Positions 7,730-14,294 of a stretch of 21,488 nt of DNA are shown piece by piece. The position numbers and the translations under genes were made by a program. Below the pieces are notes generated by a model, which worked only from the letters and a program-made list of their open reading frames with translations, did not search any database and had not been told where the DNA came from. The stretch covers positions 1 to 21,488 of the forward strand of contig DJPH01000065.1 of the NCBI GenBank assembly GCA_002439755.1. Direction: 5' to 3'. Position 1 is the stretch's first letter. Each line of letters opens with the position of its first letter. The DNA comes from Prevotellaceae bacterium UBA6417 (GTDB lineage: Bacteria; Bacteroidota; Bacteroidia; Bacteroidales; Bacteroidaceae).

Positions 7730-8908
7730 TCAGTGCTTGGCTTTGAATGTTTTTTTCGTGAATTCCTTGCCGTCTTTATGAATCACTCTGATAATAAGTT
7801 CGTTTTCTTTGGTTTCTGCCGAAATGATGCCCTTGTTTGAATTGACCAATACCGGGTATTGGCATGTGCTGTCGGGCTCATGGAAAGAATCGCGATGGTT
7901 GTGGCCGCTTAACATTACGTCAATGTTCATGCCGTTAAGTATCGGTGCCATTTTTTCTACACAATCCTGTGGCCCGTGCCAGTTATTCTTGTTGACACAG
8001 ATGGGCATATGGCATATCACCACGCGGAATTTGGCGCTTTTATAATCTGGATCGTTTGCCAATGTCTTCAACCATTCAGCTTGTTGTGAGCGATATCCGT
8101 CATAATCCACTATACCGCTGTATTCAATGTCCGAATCCGGTTTGTCTTCGCCTGTGTCAAGCATGATAAAGTAAATCGGGCCTTGTCTTACGGTAAAGTA
8201 CAGGTGTGGAATCTGTGGGCAGAAATAGTCTTGGAAATGAGTGGCAAATTCACCACGGGTCTCATGATTCCCTCTTGAGTAATAAGGGCTTTTTTCTTGG
8301 GCAAACAACTTTATGGATTCGTCCATGAAGCCTGTGAAAAAGTCTTCTGCCTTGTTCAAAACACTAATCATATCGCCATTGAAAAATACAAGATCTTTTT
8401 TCTTGTAATCGGCATAGTCCATGAGCGGTGTGATAAAATCTTTTTCACCATGGACATCGTTGAGAACTACAAAGGATGTTTCTGTCTTGTTGGGGTCAAG
8501 CGTTGTGAACTGCGGCGGTTTTTGGCTGTACACATTGCTGGCAGCAATGCAACCGTCGTAGTTGACATAGATGCCCTTGTGCGAAAGCACTTCTTGCGAG
8601 TAGATGCGGTAGCGATAGGTTGTTCCCGGCTGCAATCCTGTCAGTTTGACCGAATGAATCAAAGACGTATTTTTGACACCGTTTGTGCAGTCGAAAAATT
8701 TTTTCCTTTCTTTTGCGTAATAGTTGGTTCCATCATCAGGAGCCAGTTCCACCCATCCGATGCTTGGTTTGTCAGCCTCCCAAACTATTGTGGCTTCGGT
8801 CGCTGAAATATTCTGAAGATACGGGCCATGGATATTCTTGATTTGTGCGATAGAGCCTACGCTTACAGAAATGAACAGCAGCAAGGCAAGAACATAAGCC
8901 TTTGTCAT
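7730..8908 (-). CDS. Exported metallophosphoesterase with N-terminal fibronectin-like domain
   Basis: A 392-residue calcineurin-like phosphoesterase with the overall layout of purple acid phosphatases. A signal peptide (1-21, cleavage near SIAQ) is followed by a fibronectin type III-like domain (about 27-137, GPYLQNISATEATIVWE ... GLQPGTTYRYRI) and a catalytic domain (about 144-375). Metal-ligand motifs are intact: D151-V-H153, G178-D179, G213-N-H-E216, H300 and G335-H-N-H338. The purple-acid tyrosine of GDxxY is absent (GDMIS at 178-182), so it is better called a generic metallophosphoesterase than a purple acid phosphatase. It acts in the periplasm or at the cell surface on an unknown phospho-ester. 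It is followed 6 bp later by lnb. It lies 75 bp behind the nitroreductase gene, a gap that holds one weak promoter-like sequence. Confidence 0.9.
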   Translation of the reverse strand: MTKAYVLALLLFISVSVGSIAQIKNIHGPYLQNISATEATIVWEADKPSIGWVELAPDDGTNYYAKERKKFFDCTNGVKNTSLIHSVKLTGLQPGTTYRYRIYSQEVLSHKGIYVNYDGCIAASNVYSQKPPQFTTLDPNKTETSFVVLNDVHGEKDFITPLMDYADYKKKDLVFFNGDMISVLNKAEDFFTGFMDESIKLFAQEKSPYYSRGNHETRGEFATHFQDYFCPQIPHLYFTVRQGPIYFIMLDTGEDKPDSDIEYSGIVDYDGYRSQQAEWLKTLANDPDYKSAKFRVVICHMPICVNKNNWHGPQDCVEKMAPILNGMNIDVMLSGHNHRDSFHEPDSTCQYPVLVNSNKGIISAETKENELIIRVIHKDGKEFTKKTFKAKH

Positions 8909-8931
8909 GATATAAGGATTTTTAATTGCTG

Positions 8932-8939
8932 CAAAGTTG
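8932..8939 (-). promoter_or_regulatory. Weak candidate -7 element ahead of the metallophosphoesterase gene
   Basis: On the minus strand the sequence reads CAACTTTG followed by C, one mismatch from the Bacteroidetes -7 consensus TAnnTTTG(C). It lies about 24 bp before the metallophosphoesterase ATG in a 75-bp gap. No clear -33 TTTG was found. It could be an internal promoter for the metallophosphoesterase-lnb-secA part of the cluster. Confidence 0.3.
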
Positions 8940-8983
8940 CGAACATATTCTTGAAATCCAGGTTGTTGGAGAAGTGTTCAATC

Positions 8984-9622
8984 TTATTGTTTGGGCCATC
9001 CTACCGGATGATTAACCATTAATATCTGGTTTTCCTTAAGTCCGAGTTCCTTGATAAGCTCTTCCTTGTTCATCGTTCCTCGCGGAACTGTGGCTAATCC
9101 GATGGCTGTGGCACTCAGACAAATGTTTTGCGAGACATAACCGGCATCCAATGCTCCGATTGTTTTATCGGGCGTTTTGAATTTTGTCTGGTCGCTTACA
9201 AGCACAAGGCAGACGGGCGCAGATTTAACAAAGCTTTGTGGGCCTGCAACTGCATAACGTAAATCTTTGGTTGTTATTGCTTCCAGACAATTAAGGCCGG
9301 GATTGTAGCGGTATGCTCCGTCTTTGCGGCATACGTAAACTACGATGTCTTGCATATTGAGGGCACTTGGTGCAGTGATGCGTTTTTCTTCGGGACGATT
9401 GTATCCGCAGGCAGCCCATAGCAGATTGCTCAAGATTTGAGCTGGAATGTCTTTATTCTCATTGTATTCCCTTACCGAATGTCTGTTTTGTAATGCTGTC
9501 ATCAAGGACATCTTTACGGTTTTTATTCCGTTTGGCGCAGGCAGCTGTATCTTCCCTGATTGTGCGAGAACGTTGCTGCAAAGTATGGATGCAAAGACCA
9601 ATAAGCTTATTTTTTTCGTCAT
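8984..9622 (-). CDS. Exported nitroreductase-family (SagB/ThcOx-type) flavoprotein
   Basis: A 212-residue protein of the nitroreductase fold, expected to bind FMN as a dimer. It starts with a clear signal peptide (1-20, SNVLA before QSGK), followed by the FMN-phosphate motif RHSVREY at 47-53. Next come the A-x-CGYNRP block at 70-77, TAPSALNMQD at 83-92 (typical of SagB/ThcOx members) and ALDAGYVSQNICLSATAIGL at 157-176. It ends in HPVGWPKQ, where related enzymes have G-x-P. Export is unusual for an FMN enzyme because the cofactor must be supplied outside the cytoplasm. There is no lipobox cysteine at the cleavage site, so a soluble periplasmic form is likely. It is the first gene of the minus-strand cluster, with a consensus promoter 26 bp upstream. 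The substrate is not predictable. Confidence 0.88.
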   Translation of the reverse strand: MTKKISLLVFASILCSNVLAQSGKIQLPAPNGIKTVKMSLMTALQNRHSVREYNENKDIPAQILSNLLWAACGYNRPEEKRITAPSALNMQDIVVYVCRKDGAYRYNPGLNCLEAITTKDLRYAVAGPQSFVKSAPVCLVLVSDQTKFKTPDKTIGALDAGYVSQNICLSATAIGLATVPRGTMNKEELIKELGLKENQILMVNHPVGWPKQ

Positions 9623-9647
9623 CGTGGCAAATTGTTTTGTACTTTGG

Positions 9648-9655
9648 CAAAAGTA
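9648..9655 (-). promoter_or_regulatory. Consensus -7 promoter element for the nitroreductase cluster
   Basis: The minus strand reads TACTTTTG followed by CC, an exact match to the Bacteroidetes -7 element TAnnTTTG. It ends 25 nt before the nitroreductase ATG. No good -33 element is seen in the AT-rich DNA further upstream. This is the only full-consensus promoter I find for the minus-strand cluster leading to secA. Confidence 0.65.
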
Positions 9656-9795
9656 CGAATTTTTACCGATGTATAGGCCTCATATTTGAAAAAATACTGT
9701 TTGCGAAAATGTTTTCTGTATAGTTTGCTGTGACATTGGAAAGGGTGGCGAAGCAAGAAACGGCCTATTTCCTTTCGAGTTTCATTATTTAATTG

Positions 9796-9803
9796 TAATT
9801 TTG
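9796..9803 (+). promoter_or_regulatory. Consensus -7 promoter element for tRNA-Leu
   Basis: TAATTTTG followed by C matches TAnnTTTG exactly and ends 12 nt before the first base of the mature tRNA, so the primary transcript would carry only a very short 5' leader. Confidence 0.7.
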
Positions 9804-9815
9804 CGCTGCTTTTAA

Positions 9816-9897
9816 GCGCCTGTGGCGAAATTGGTAGACGCGCCAGACTTAGGATCTGGTGACGCGAGTCTTGCAGGTTCGAGTCCTGTCAGGCGCA
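9816..9897 (+). tRNA. tRNA-Leu (anticodon UAG)
   Basis: The cloverleaf closes fully. The acceptor stem is GCGCCTG (9816-9822) with CAGGCGC (9890-9896). The D arm runs GCG...CGC (9825-9841). The anticodon stem CCAGA/TCTGG holds the loop CTTAGGA with anticodon TAG at 9850-9852. A long variable arm (9860-9872) is typical of tRNA-Leu, and the T arm GCAGG-TTCGAGT-CCTGT spans 9873-9889. The discriminator base is A9897, as expected for leucine. The next bases are CAA, so the 3' CCA is not encoded and must be added by CCA-transferase. It reads CUA and other CUN codons. Confidence 0.97.
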
Positions 9898-9962
9898 CAA
9901 AAGACAAAAAATAGTCTTACGTTTTTTGTGGACGTGCAACGATTTCCTTTCGCTTGCCTTGT

Positions 9963-11027
9963 ATGAAAGCAAAACAATTCCAAGAAATTATTGAAAGCTG
10001 GTACGCGTCAAATAAACGCGAATTGCCATGGCGCGATGTCGGTAACCCTTATCTCATATGGGTCAGCGAAATTATTTTGCAACAGACGCGTATCAATCAG
10101 GGCTACGACTATTATTTGCGTTTTACCGCCCGCTTTCCCGATGTTGCCGCTTTGGCTGCTGCGTCCGAAGACGAAGTACTTAAGGCGTGGGAGGGATTAG
10201 GCTATTATTCGCGTGCCCGAAACCTTCATGCTGCAGCGAAAAGCATTGTGGCGCATGGCGGATTTCCACGCACTTATGAAGAAGTAAGGTCTTTGAAAGG
10301 AATCGGCGACTATACGGCCGCTGCCATTTGCTCCTTTGCTTATGGCATGCCTGTTGCAACCATTGATGGAAACGTCTATCGCGTACTTTCACGGGTGTTT
10401 GGCATCGATGCTCCTATCGACACGACGCAAGGAAAACGCGAGTTTAAAGAACTTGCAGACTCCTTGCTTGATGTAGAACGTCCGGCCGACTATAATCAGG
10501 CTCTCATGGATTTCGGTGCCCTGCAATGTTGTCCGTCTTCGCCTCAGTGCATTTCTTGTCCGTTTCATGAATTTTGTGTTGCTTACAAAGGAGATTTGAT
10601 CGATTTGCTGCCGGTAAAATCGAAAAAGGTTGCCTTAAAGCATCGTTTTTTTATCTACGTTTTAATAACGAAAGGTGGCAGCCTGCTCATTCATCGCAGA
10701 AGAAAGGGCGACATTTGGGCCGGTCTTTACGAGCCTTATCTGATAGAACGTGAACGGGCTGACGATACCGCTTTGCCCGATACGCCTTTCATAGAATATT
10801 GCTTGCAGATGGGAGCCTCCTTGAAGCTTTTGGCGCAAGATGTGAAACATGTGCTGACACATCGCGTCATACATGCCGCGTTCTATATGCTTGACCTGCC
10901 GGCAGACTCAAGTGCAGATTCATCGTGCCTTCCCGAGGGGTATTTTTTTGTGACCCGTGAAGATTTGAACCGTTATGCCTTTCCCGTTCTGACGACGAAA
11001 TCTGTCGGTCATCTATTCCCTTTCTGA
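9963..11027 (+). CDS. mutY: A/G-specific adenine DNA glycosylase MutY
   Basis: A 354-residue base-excision repair enzyme that removes adenine mispaired with 8-oxoguanine. The catalytic domain has WVSEIILQQT with E36, the helix-hairpin-helix LKGIGDYTAAAI at 111-122 and the catalytic aspartate D135 in ATIDGNVYR. The four cysteines of the [4Fe-4S] cluster are C189, C196, C199 and C205, with the classic spacing C-x6-C-x2-C-x5-C. The C-terminal NUDIX-like domain that recognises 8-oxoG spans about 225-354, with LTHR at 298-301. I chose the ATG at 9963. An in-frame TTG at 9954 would add only three residues and is not needed. It follows tRNA-Leu by 65 bp and has no consensus promoter of its own, so it may be made partly by readthrough from the tRNA promoter. 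Confidence 0.97.
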   Translation: MKAKQFQEIIESWYASNKRELPWRDVGNPYLIWVSEIILQQTRINQGYDYYLRFTARFPDVAALAAASEDEVLKAWEGLGYYSRARNLHAAAKSIVAHGGFPRTYEEVRSLKGIGDYTAAAICSFAYGMPVATIDGNVYRVLSRVFGIDAPIDTTQGKREFKELADSLLDVERPADYNQALMDFGALQCCPSSPQCISCPFHEFCVAYKGDLIDLLPVKSKKVALKHRFFIYVLITKGGSLLIHRRRKGDIWAGLYEPYLIERERADDTALPDTPFIEYCLQMGASLKLLAQDVKHVLTHRVIHAAFYMLDLPADSSADSSCLPEGYFFVTREDLNRYAFPVLTTKSVGHLFPF

Positions 11028-11055
11028 TACCTGCAATCTGTATGCAAACGGTGAG

Positions 11056-11081
11056 GCCGCGATTTTAAACGCAAACGCGGC
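11056..11081. terminator. Stem-loop between convergent mutY and the barrel gene
   Basis: GCCGCG (11056-11061) pairs with CGCGGC (11076-11081) around a 14-nt loop, midway between two convergent genes. There is no T run on either side, so it may be a weak or factor-dependent terminator, or simply a processing structure. Confidence 0.3.
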
Positions 11082-11115
11082 AAATAAGAAAAGGAACAAA
11101 GTAAATCAGGAGCGT

Positions 11116-11844
11116 TTACTTGTCAAACAAATCGAAAAAGTAGGTGAGCTTGCCCATGATGGAGCGATGGGCCGAACGTGCAAAGACATCCTTCTTGGAG
11201 TTGTTGTAGATATCGTTCAATCCGAAATAATAACGGCCTTCAAGGGTGAAATGGCCTATTGCGGTGCTCAGCTCAAGTCCCAATCCGCCGGTAAGCCCGT
11301 AGTCTATCTTGCGTTGTGGATCCATAGAGTATTGCTGGTAAACATTGTTGGGGCGGTCCGGGTTGCCGTCTTGGTTGAGTGTCCACGTATCGCTCTGCTT
11401 TGACGTGTTTCCCAAATTATAGGAAAATTGGGGCCCGGCCATAATGAAAAACGAAAGGCCACGCTTTTCGCGTCCCCAGGCCATACGTGCCAGTAATGGA
11501 ATCTGTATGTAGCTTAGCTCGCGCTGGTAAGTGTCTTCCAGAGGCTGGCTGTTACTGTCGACGATGTCTTCTTTCCAGCCGAGACGCACGAAATTCAGTT
11601 CTACTTGCAAGGCACAAAGCGTCGAAAAATATTTTTCACAAGTATATCTCAATGCCACGCCCGCCATGGGGCAGACCAGTTGGCCTTGCTTGATGGTAGG
11701 GTCGAAATCGATAGAACTGAAAGTCATTCCGCCGCCGCCGCCGATGCTGAGGCGTGAGCGGTGTTCGCCTATTTGGGCAAACAGGCGAATTTGCGAAAAG
11801 AACAAAATCGTGATAGCAAGGCAGACAAACTTTTTCATATTCAT
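11116..11844 (-). CDS. PorT-like outer-membrane beta-barrel protein
   Basis: A 242-residue protein with a signal peptide (about 1-24, LFAQ) and then alternating hydrophobic and polar strands typical of the small beta-barrels called PorT-like or OMP_b-brl_2. Features include a glycine run at 35-39 followed by MTFSS, ELSYIQIPLLARM, FFIMAGPQFSYNLG, YGLTGGLGLEL, FTLEGRYYFGLNDI, and a final strand ending in an aromatic-rich KLTYFFDLF before DK. This favours an eight- to ten-stranded barrel in the outer membrane. A second ATG two codons later (MKKF) is an alternative start. It follows the LysM/periplasmic-binding gene by 17 bp and is probably cotranscribed, suggesting an envelope role shared with that protein. 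The exact function is unknown; identity with T9SS PorT cannot be claimed. Confidence 0.82.
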   Translation of the reverse strand: MNMKKFVCLAITILFFSQIRLFAQIGEHRSRLSIGGGGGMTFSSIDFDPTIKQGQLVCPMAGVALRYTCEKYFSTLCALQVELNFVRLGWKEDIVDSNSQPLEDTYQRELSYIQIPLLARMAWGREKRGLSFFIMAGPQFSYNLGNTSKQSDTWTLNQDGNPDRPNNVYQQYSMDPQRKIDYGLTGGLGLELSTAIGHFTLEGRYYFGLNDIYNNSKKDVFARSAHRSIMGKLTYFFDLFDK

Positions 11845-11861
11845 GATGGAGGCATATCAGA

Positions 11862-13478
11862 CTATAAACGATGTATGTCGATTTGGTGCGAAGGCTTGAA
11901 GCGCACAAACTGCATTTGGCGGTTAAACAAACCTCCCCATGTGCTGACCCTACGCATCTTGAAGTCATTTTGCAGACCCGAGAAGTTGAGATCCTGTACG
12001 GAAAAATTCTTTCCATAGCGTGAAAGTCCTTGAAAAAAGAACATGCCGCAGTCAAATCCGTAGATGGCCATTTTGGGCGTGGCATGCAGCATTTCCGCAT
12101 TGAAGTTTTGGTGAAACTTGTTGCTGAAGTAGCGATAAGCTTCTGATGAATAGTCCAAAAAGAACGGGCTGTAGATGTAGGTGTCTGCCATATAGAAATC
12201 GTCTATTAAGGCCGAAGTATAGGAGAGCCATTCCGGGTATCCGAATAATTTGATTTTCATTTCCGGATGCTTTTGTATCACATTGCGTAAGACAGGGAAA
12301 AGCACATTCAGCGATTTCATGTCGGATGAAGAAAGAACCAAGACGTTGTCTTTTGTGGCATCGAGGCGCGAAAATAAAGCGTTTTCGGTTATTGGCAATT
12401 GCCCGAAACGCAACGAAGGAACTAATTGCTTGATGACAGGAACCATGCCGTCGGCAGTTTCTCCTGTTTCGAGTAAAACCACATTGGCTGCTCGGAAAGA
12501 AGCCTTGAAAAGGCGGGCTACTTCGGTTTGCTGGATGGAGTCGGGTGCATTCAGGACGAAAAGTCCGGGGTTGCCGAAGACTTCGGAACTTCGGCTGTAA
12601 AAAGGAACGACCATTGGAATCTTGTTGGCTTTGGATACCTGGCTGACGGCTTTTATCTGAGTAGGGTCTACCGGGCCGAATATGATATCGAGCATCGGGA
12701 CTATGGGGCGAGCCAGAATGTTCTGTATATCTTCTGCGGTCTTGCCGGCGTCAAATGTATATACCTCAAAGGAAAGTCCGCTTTTTTTCAAGCTGTCAAT
12801 CGACATCAGCAAACCGCGATAATAGTCCAAAGTACGTGCAGACAAGGCATTTTGTTCTTTTAAAGGCAATATCACACCGACTTTGATAACCGACAGTTTC
12901 TCGGATTCTTTTTTGGCTTGACGAAACAATTCCTCATTGGTCGGAATCACTTCGGTCTTGACCGGAACCGGTTCGTGGTGGAAAGGAATGCACAAGAGGC
13001 TTTTTTTCTTTAGTTTGTAATCGGGATTTTTGGTTTCGGGATTGGCCGCTTTCAATTCGTCTAAAGTGACACCGTATTTTTGGGCAATGCTGAAAAGGGT
13101 TTCCTTGCTTTTTACTTTGTGTATTTCGCGGCAATCAGAGCCTGCAAGTCCTTGTTTGTGGTCATTGACAGTTTCTTGTATGATTTTTTCTTCGACTTTT
13201 GCTGTTTCTGCCTTGGTGCTTTTGGGTATCAGGATGATGGTTCCGGCTTTGAAGTTGCCGGCACTCAAGCCGGGATTGGCCGCACAAATTGCTTCGGCAT
13301 CCACATTGTACAGCTTGGTAAGTGCATAGAGCGTTTCGCCCTGTCTGATGGTATGCAGACGCTCACCTTCCTGCAAGGTCTGTACCAATACGGATTTCTG
13401 TTGTGCTATGGTAGTTTGCGGCAGCAGAGATCCTGCAAGTATCAGTAAAATAAAGCAAAACCGCATGAGATTTTTCAT
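11862..13478 (-). CDS. Two-LysM protein fused to a type 1 periplasmic-binding domain
   Basis: A 538-residue exported protein. The signal peptide (1-25, QTTIAQ) is followed by two LysM repeats. The first, about 41-85, begins LHTIRQGETLYALTKLYNV; the second, about 119-165, begins IHKVKSKETLFSIAQKYGV. LysM repeats bind the GlcNAc backbone of peptidoglycan. A charged linker leads to a type 1 periplasmic-binding/ABC-ligand fold from about 197 to 520 (KVGVILPLKEQNALS, FGPVDPTQIKAVSQVSKANK, IPMVVPFYS). This domain is related to branched-chain amino-acid receptors and to the C-terminal half of E. coli LpoA. The open frame extends 19 codons further upstream, but the ATG at 13476-13478 (MKNLMRFCFILL) gives a proper signal peptide and lies downstream of a consensus promoter. 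No transporter genes are adjacent, so a sensor, scaffold or synthase-activator role is more likely than solute uptake. Confidence 0.85.
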   Translation of the reverse strand: MKNLMRFCFILLILAGSLLPQTTIAQQKSVLVQTLQEGERLHTIRQGETLYALTKLYNVDAEAICAANPGLSAGNFKAGTIILIPKSTKAETAKVEEKIIQETVNDHKQGLAGSDCREIHKVKSKETLFSIAQKYGVTLDELKAANPETKNPDYKLKKKSLLCIPFHHEPVPVKTEVIPTNEELFRQAKKESEKLSVIKVGVILPLKEQNALSARTLDYYRGLLMSIDSLKKSGLSFEVYTFDAGKTAEDIQNILARPIVPMLDIIFGPVDPTQIKAVSQVSKANKIPMVVPFYSRSSEVFGNPGLFVLNAPDSIQQTEVARLFKASFRAANVVLLETGETADGMVPVIKQLVPSLRFGQLPITENALFSRLDATKDNVLVLSSSDMKSLNVLFPVLRNVIQKHPEMKIKLFGYPEWLSYTSALIDDFYMADTYIYSPFFLDYSSEAYRYFSNKFHQNFNAEMLHATPKMAIYGFDCGMFFFQGLSRYGKNFSVQDLNFSGLQNDFKMRRVSTWGGLFNRQMQFVRFKPSHQIDIHRL

Positions 13479-13510
13479 GATTATAGTCACTATGTTGTCG
13501 TTATGAGCCG

Positions 13511-13518
13511 CAAAAATA
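13511..13518 (-). promoter_or_regulatory. Consensus -7 promoter element for the LysM/barrel operon
   Basis: The minus strand reads TATTTTTG followed by C, matching TAnnTTTG, and lies 32 nt before the LysM gene ATG. It faces the promoter at 13551-13558 on the other strand, so the two operons start back to back within about 100 bp. Confidence 0.65.
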
Positions 13519-13550
13519 CAAAAAAAAGAAGCCATATCGTGGGAAAAGTG

Positions 13551-13558
13551 TACTTTTG
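13551..13558 (+). promoter_or_regulatory. Consensus -7 promoter element for the CHU_C-uvrA-ybaK operon
   Basis: TACTTTTG followed by CA matches TAnnTTTG and ends 18 nt before the first ATG of the operon. No convincing -33 TTTG is seen at the usual spacing. An identical -7 octamer precedes the nitroreductase gene. Confidence 0.65.
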
Positions 13559-13576
13559 CAAAAAGTTTAAGAGAAT

Positions 13577-14290
13577 ATGAGCCATTTCAGACTGATTACA
13601 GCCATTCTGCTGGTAGCGTGTGCGGCAACAGGCTTAAAAGCTCAGGATTATCCCGATGCAGCGCCGCAGATGGTGATTGAAACGCCTGACGGGAATGAAG
13701 AAAATCAAACTTATTCGGGTTCGGCACCAATTATAGCGCATTTCACTTCAAACCCTGTAAATGTCGGAGATTACACAGCGCGATATGAGTGGCACGTATA
13801 CAAAGCCGGTGAGCCCGACAACCCGTACCTTGTAAGATATGATCGTGATTTTGATTATACGTTCATGCAATCGGGCACATCTTACATAAAACTGTATATT
13901 ACATTCTCGCTTCCCAATGATACGATACAATATGAATTGAACGACCCGTTTTCTGTAACGGCAAGCGAATCGGTCTTGAACGTTCCCAATGCCTTTTCGC
14001 CAAACGGCGATGGGCAAAATGATGTGTTCCGTGTGAAGGAAGACTATCGCAGCATCGTGGAATTTCATGGATACATTTTCAACCGTTGGGGCAAAAAGCT
14101 GTTTGAATGGAAAGACATCACGCAAGGATGGGATGGAAAGCACAACGGACGTGACGTGGCCGACGGGGTTTATTATTGCCGCATTGACGCAAAAGGTGCG
14201 GATGGCAGAATTTACAAGATAAGAAAGGCTGTAACTTTGCTTCGCGGTTATTTGAGCGAACAGGGTGATACGAGGATGATAGGAAATTAG
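13577..14290 (+). CDS. Secreted protein with a CHU_C / T9SS type B C-terminal domain
   Basis: A 237-residue protein. A signal peptide (1-22, GLKAQ) is followed by an immunoglobulin- or PKD-like beta domain (about 45-128). A gliding-motility-associated C-terminal domain follows from about 134, starting at the hallmark VPNAFSPNGDGQNDVFRV (136-153). It continues with the expected YIFNRWGKKLFEW, GWDGKHNGRDVADGVYYCRI and KAVTLLR blocks. In T9SS bacteria this domain directs export across the outer membrane and surface attachment. Here 14 residues (GYLSEQGDTRMIGN) follow the usual terminal TLLR, whereas most members end close to it, so sorting competence is uncertain. The cargo part is very small. 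It is the first gene of an operon with uvrA, whose ATG is only 4 bp past this stop codon. Confidence 0.85.
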   Translation: MSHFRLITAILLVACAATGLKAQDYPDAAPQMVIETPDGNEENQTYSGSAPIIAHFTSNPVNVGDYTARYEWHVYKAGEPDNPYLVRYDRDFDYTFMQSGTSYIKLYITFSLPNDTIQYELNDPFSVTASESVLNVPNAFSPNGDGQNDVFRVKEDYRSIVEFHGYIFNRWGKKLFEWKDITQGWDGKHNGRDVADGVYYCRIDAKGADGRIYKIRKAVTLLRGYLSEQGDTRMIGN

Positions 14291-14294
14291 ACTT

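Noticed and set aside
8984..9622. Lipoprotein signal in the nitroreductase (Cys at residue 15)
   Set aside because: The residues before this Cys (S-I-L) do not form a lipobox, and a normal signal peptidase I site follows at residue 20.
9901..9927. Small hairpin AAGAC/GTCTT after tRNA-Leu followed by a T run
   Set aside because: Only five base pairs, mostly A/T, with three bases between stem and T run; too weak to call a terminator, though partial termination is possible.
9954..9962. TTG start three codons upstream of the mutY ATG
   Set aside because: It adds only MPC to a protein that is complete from the ATG, with nothing in the upstream sequence favouring it.
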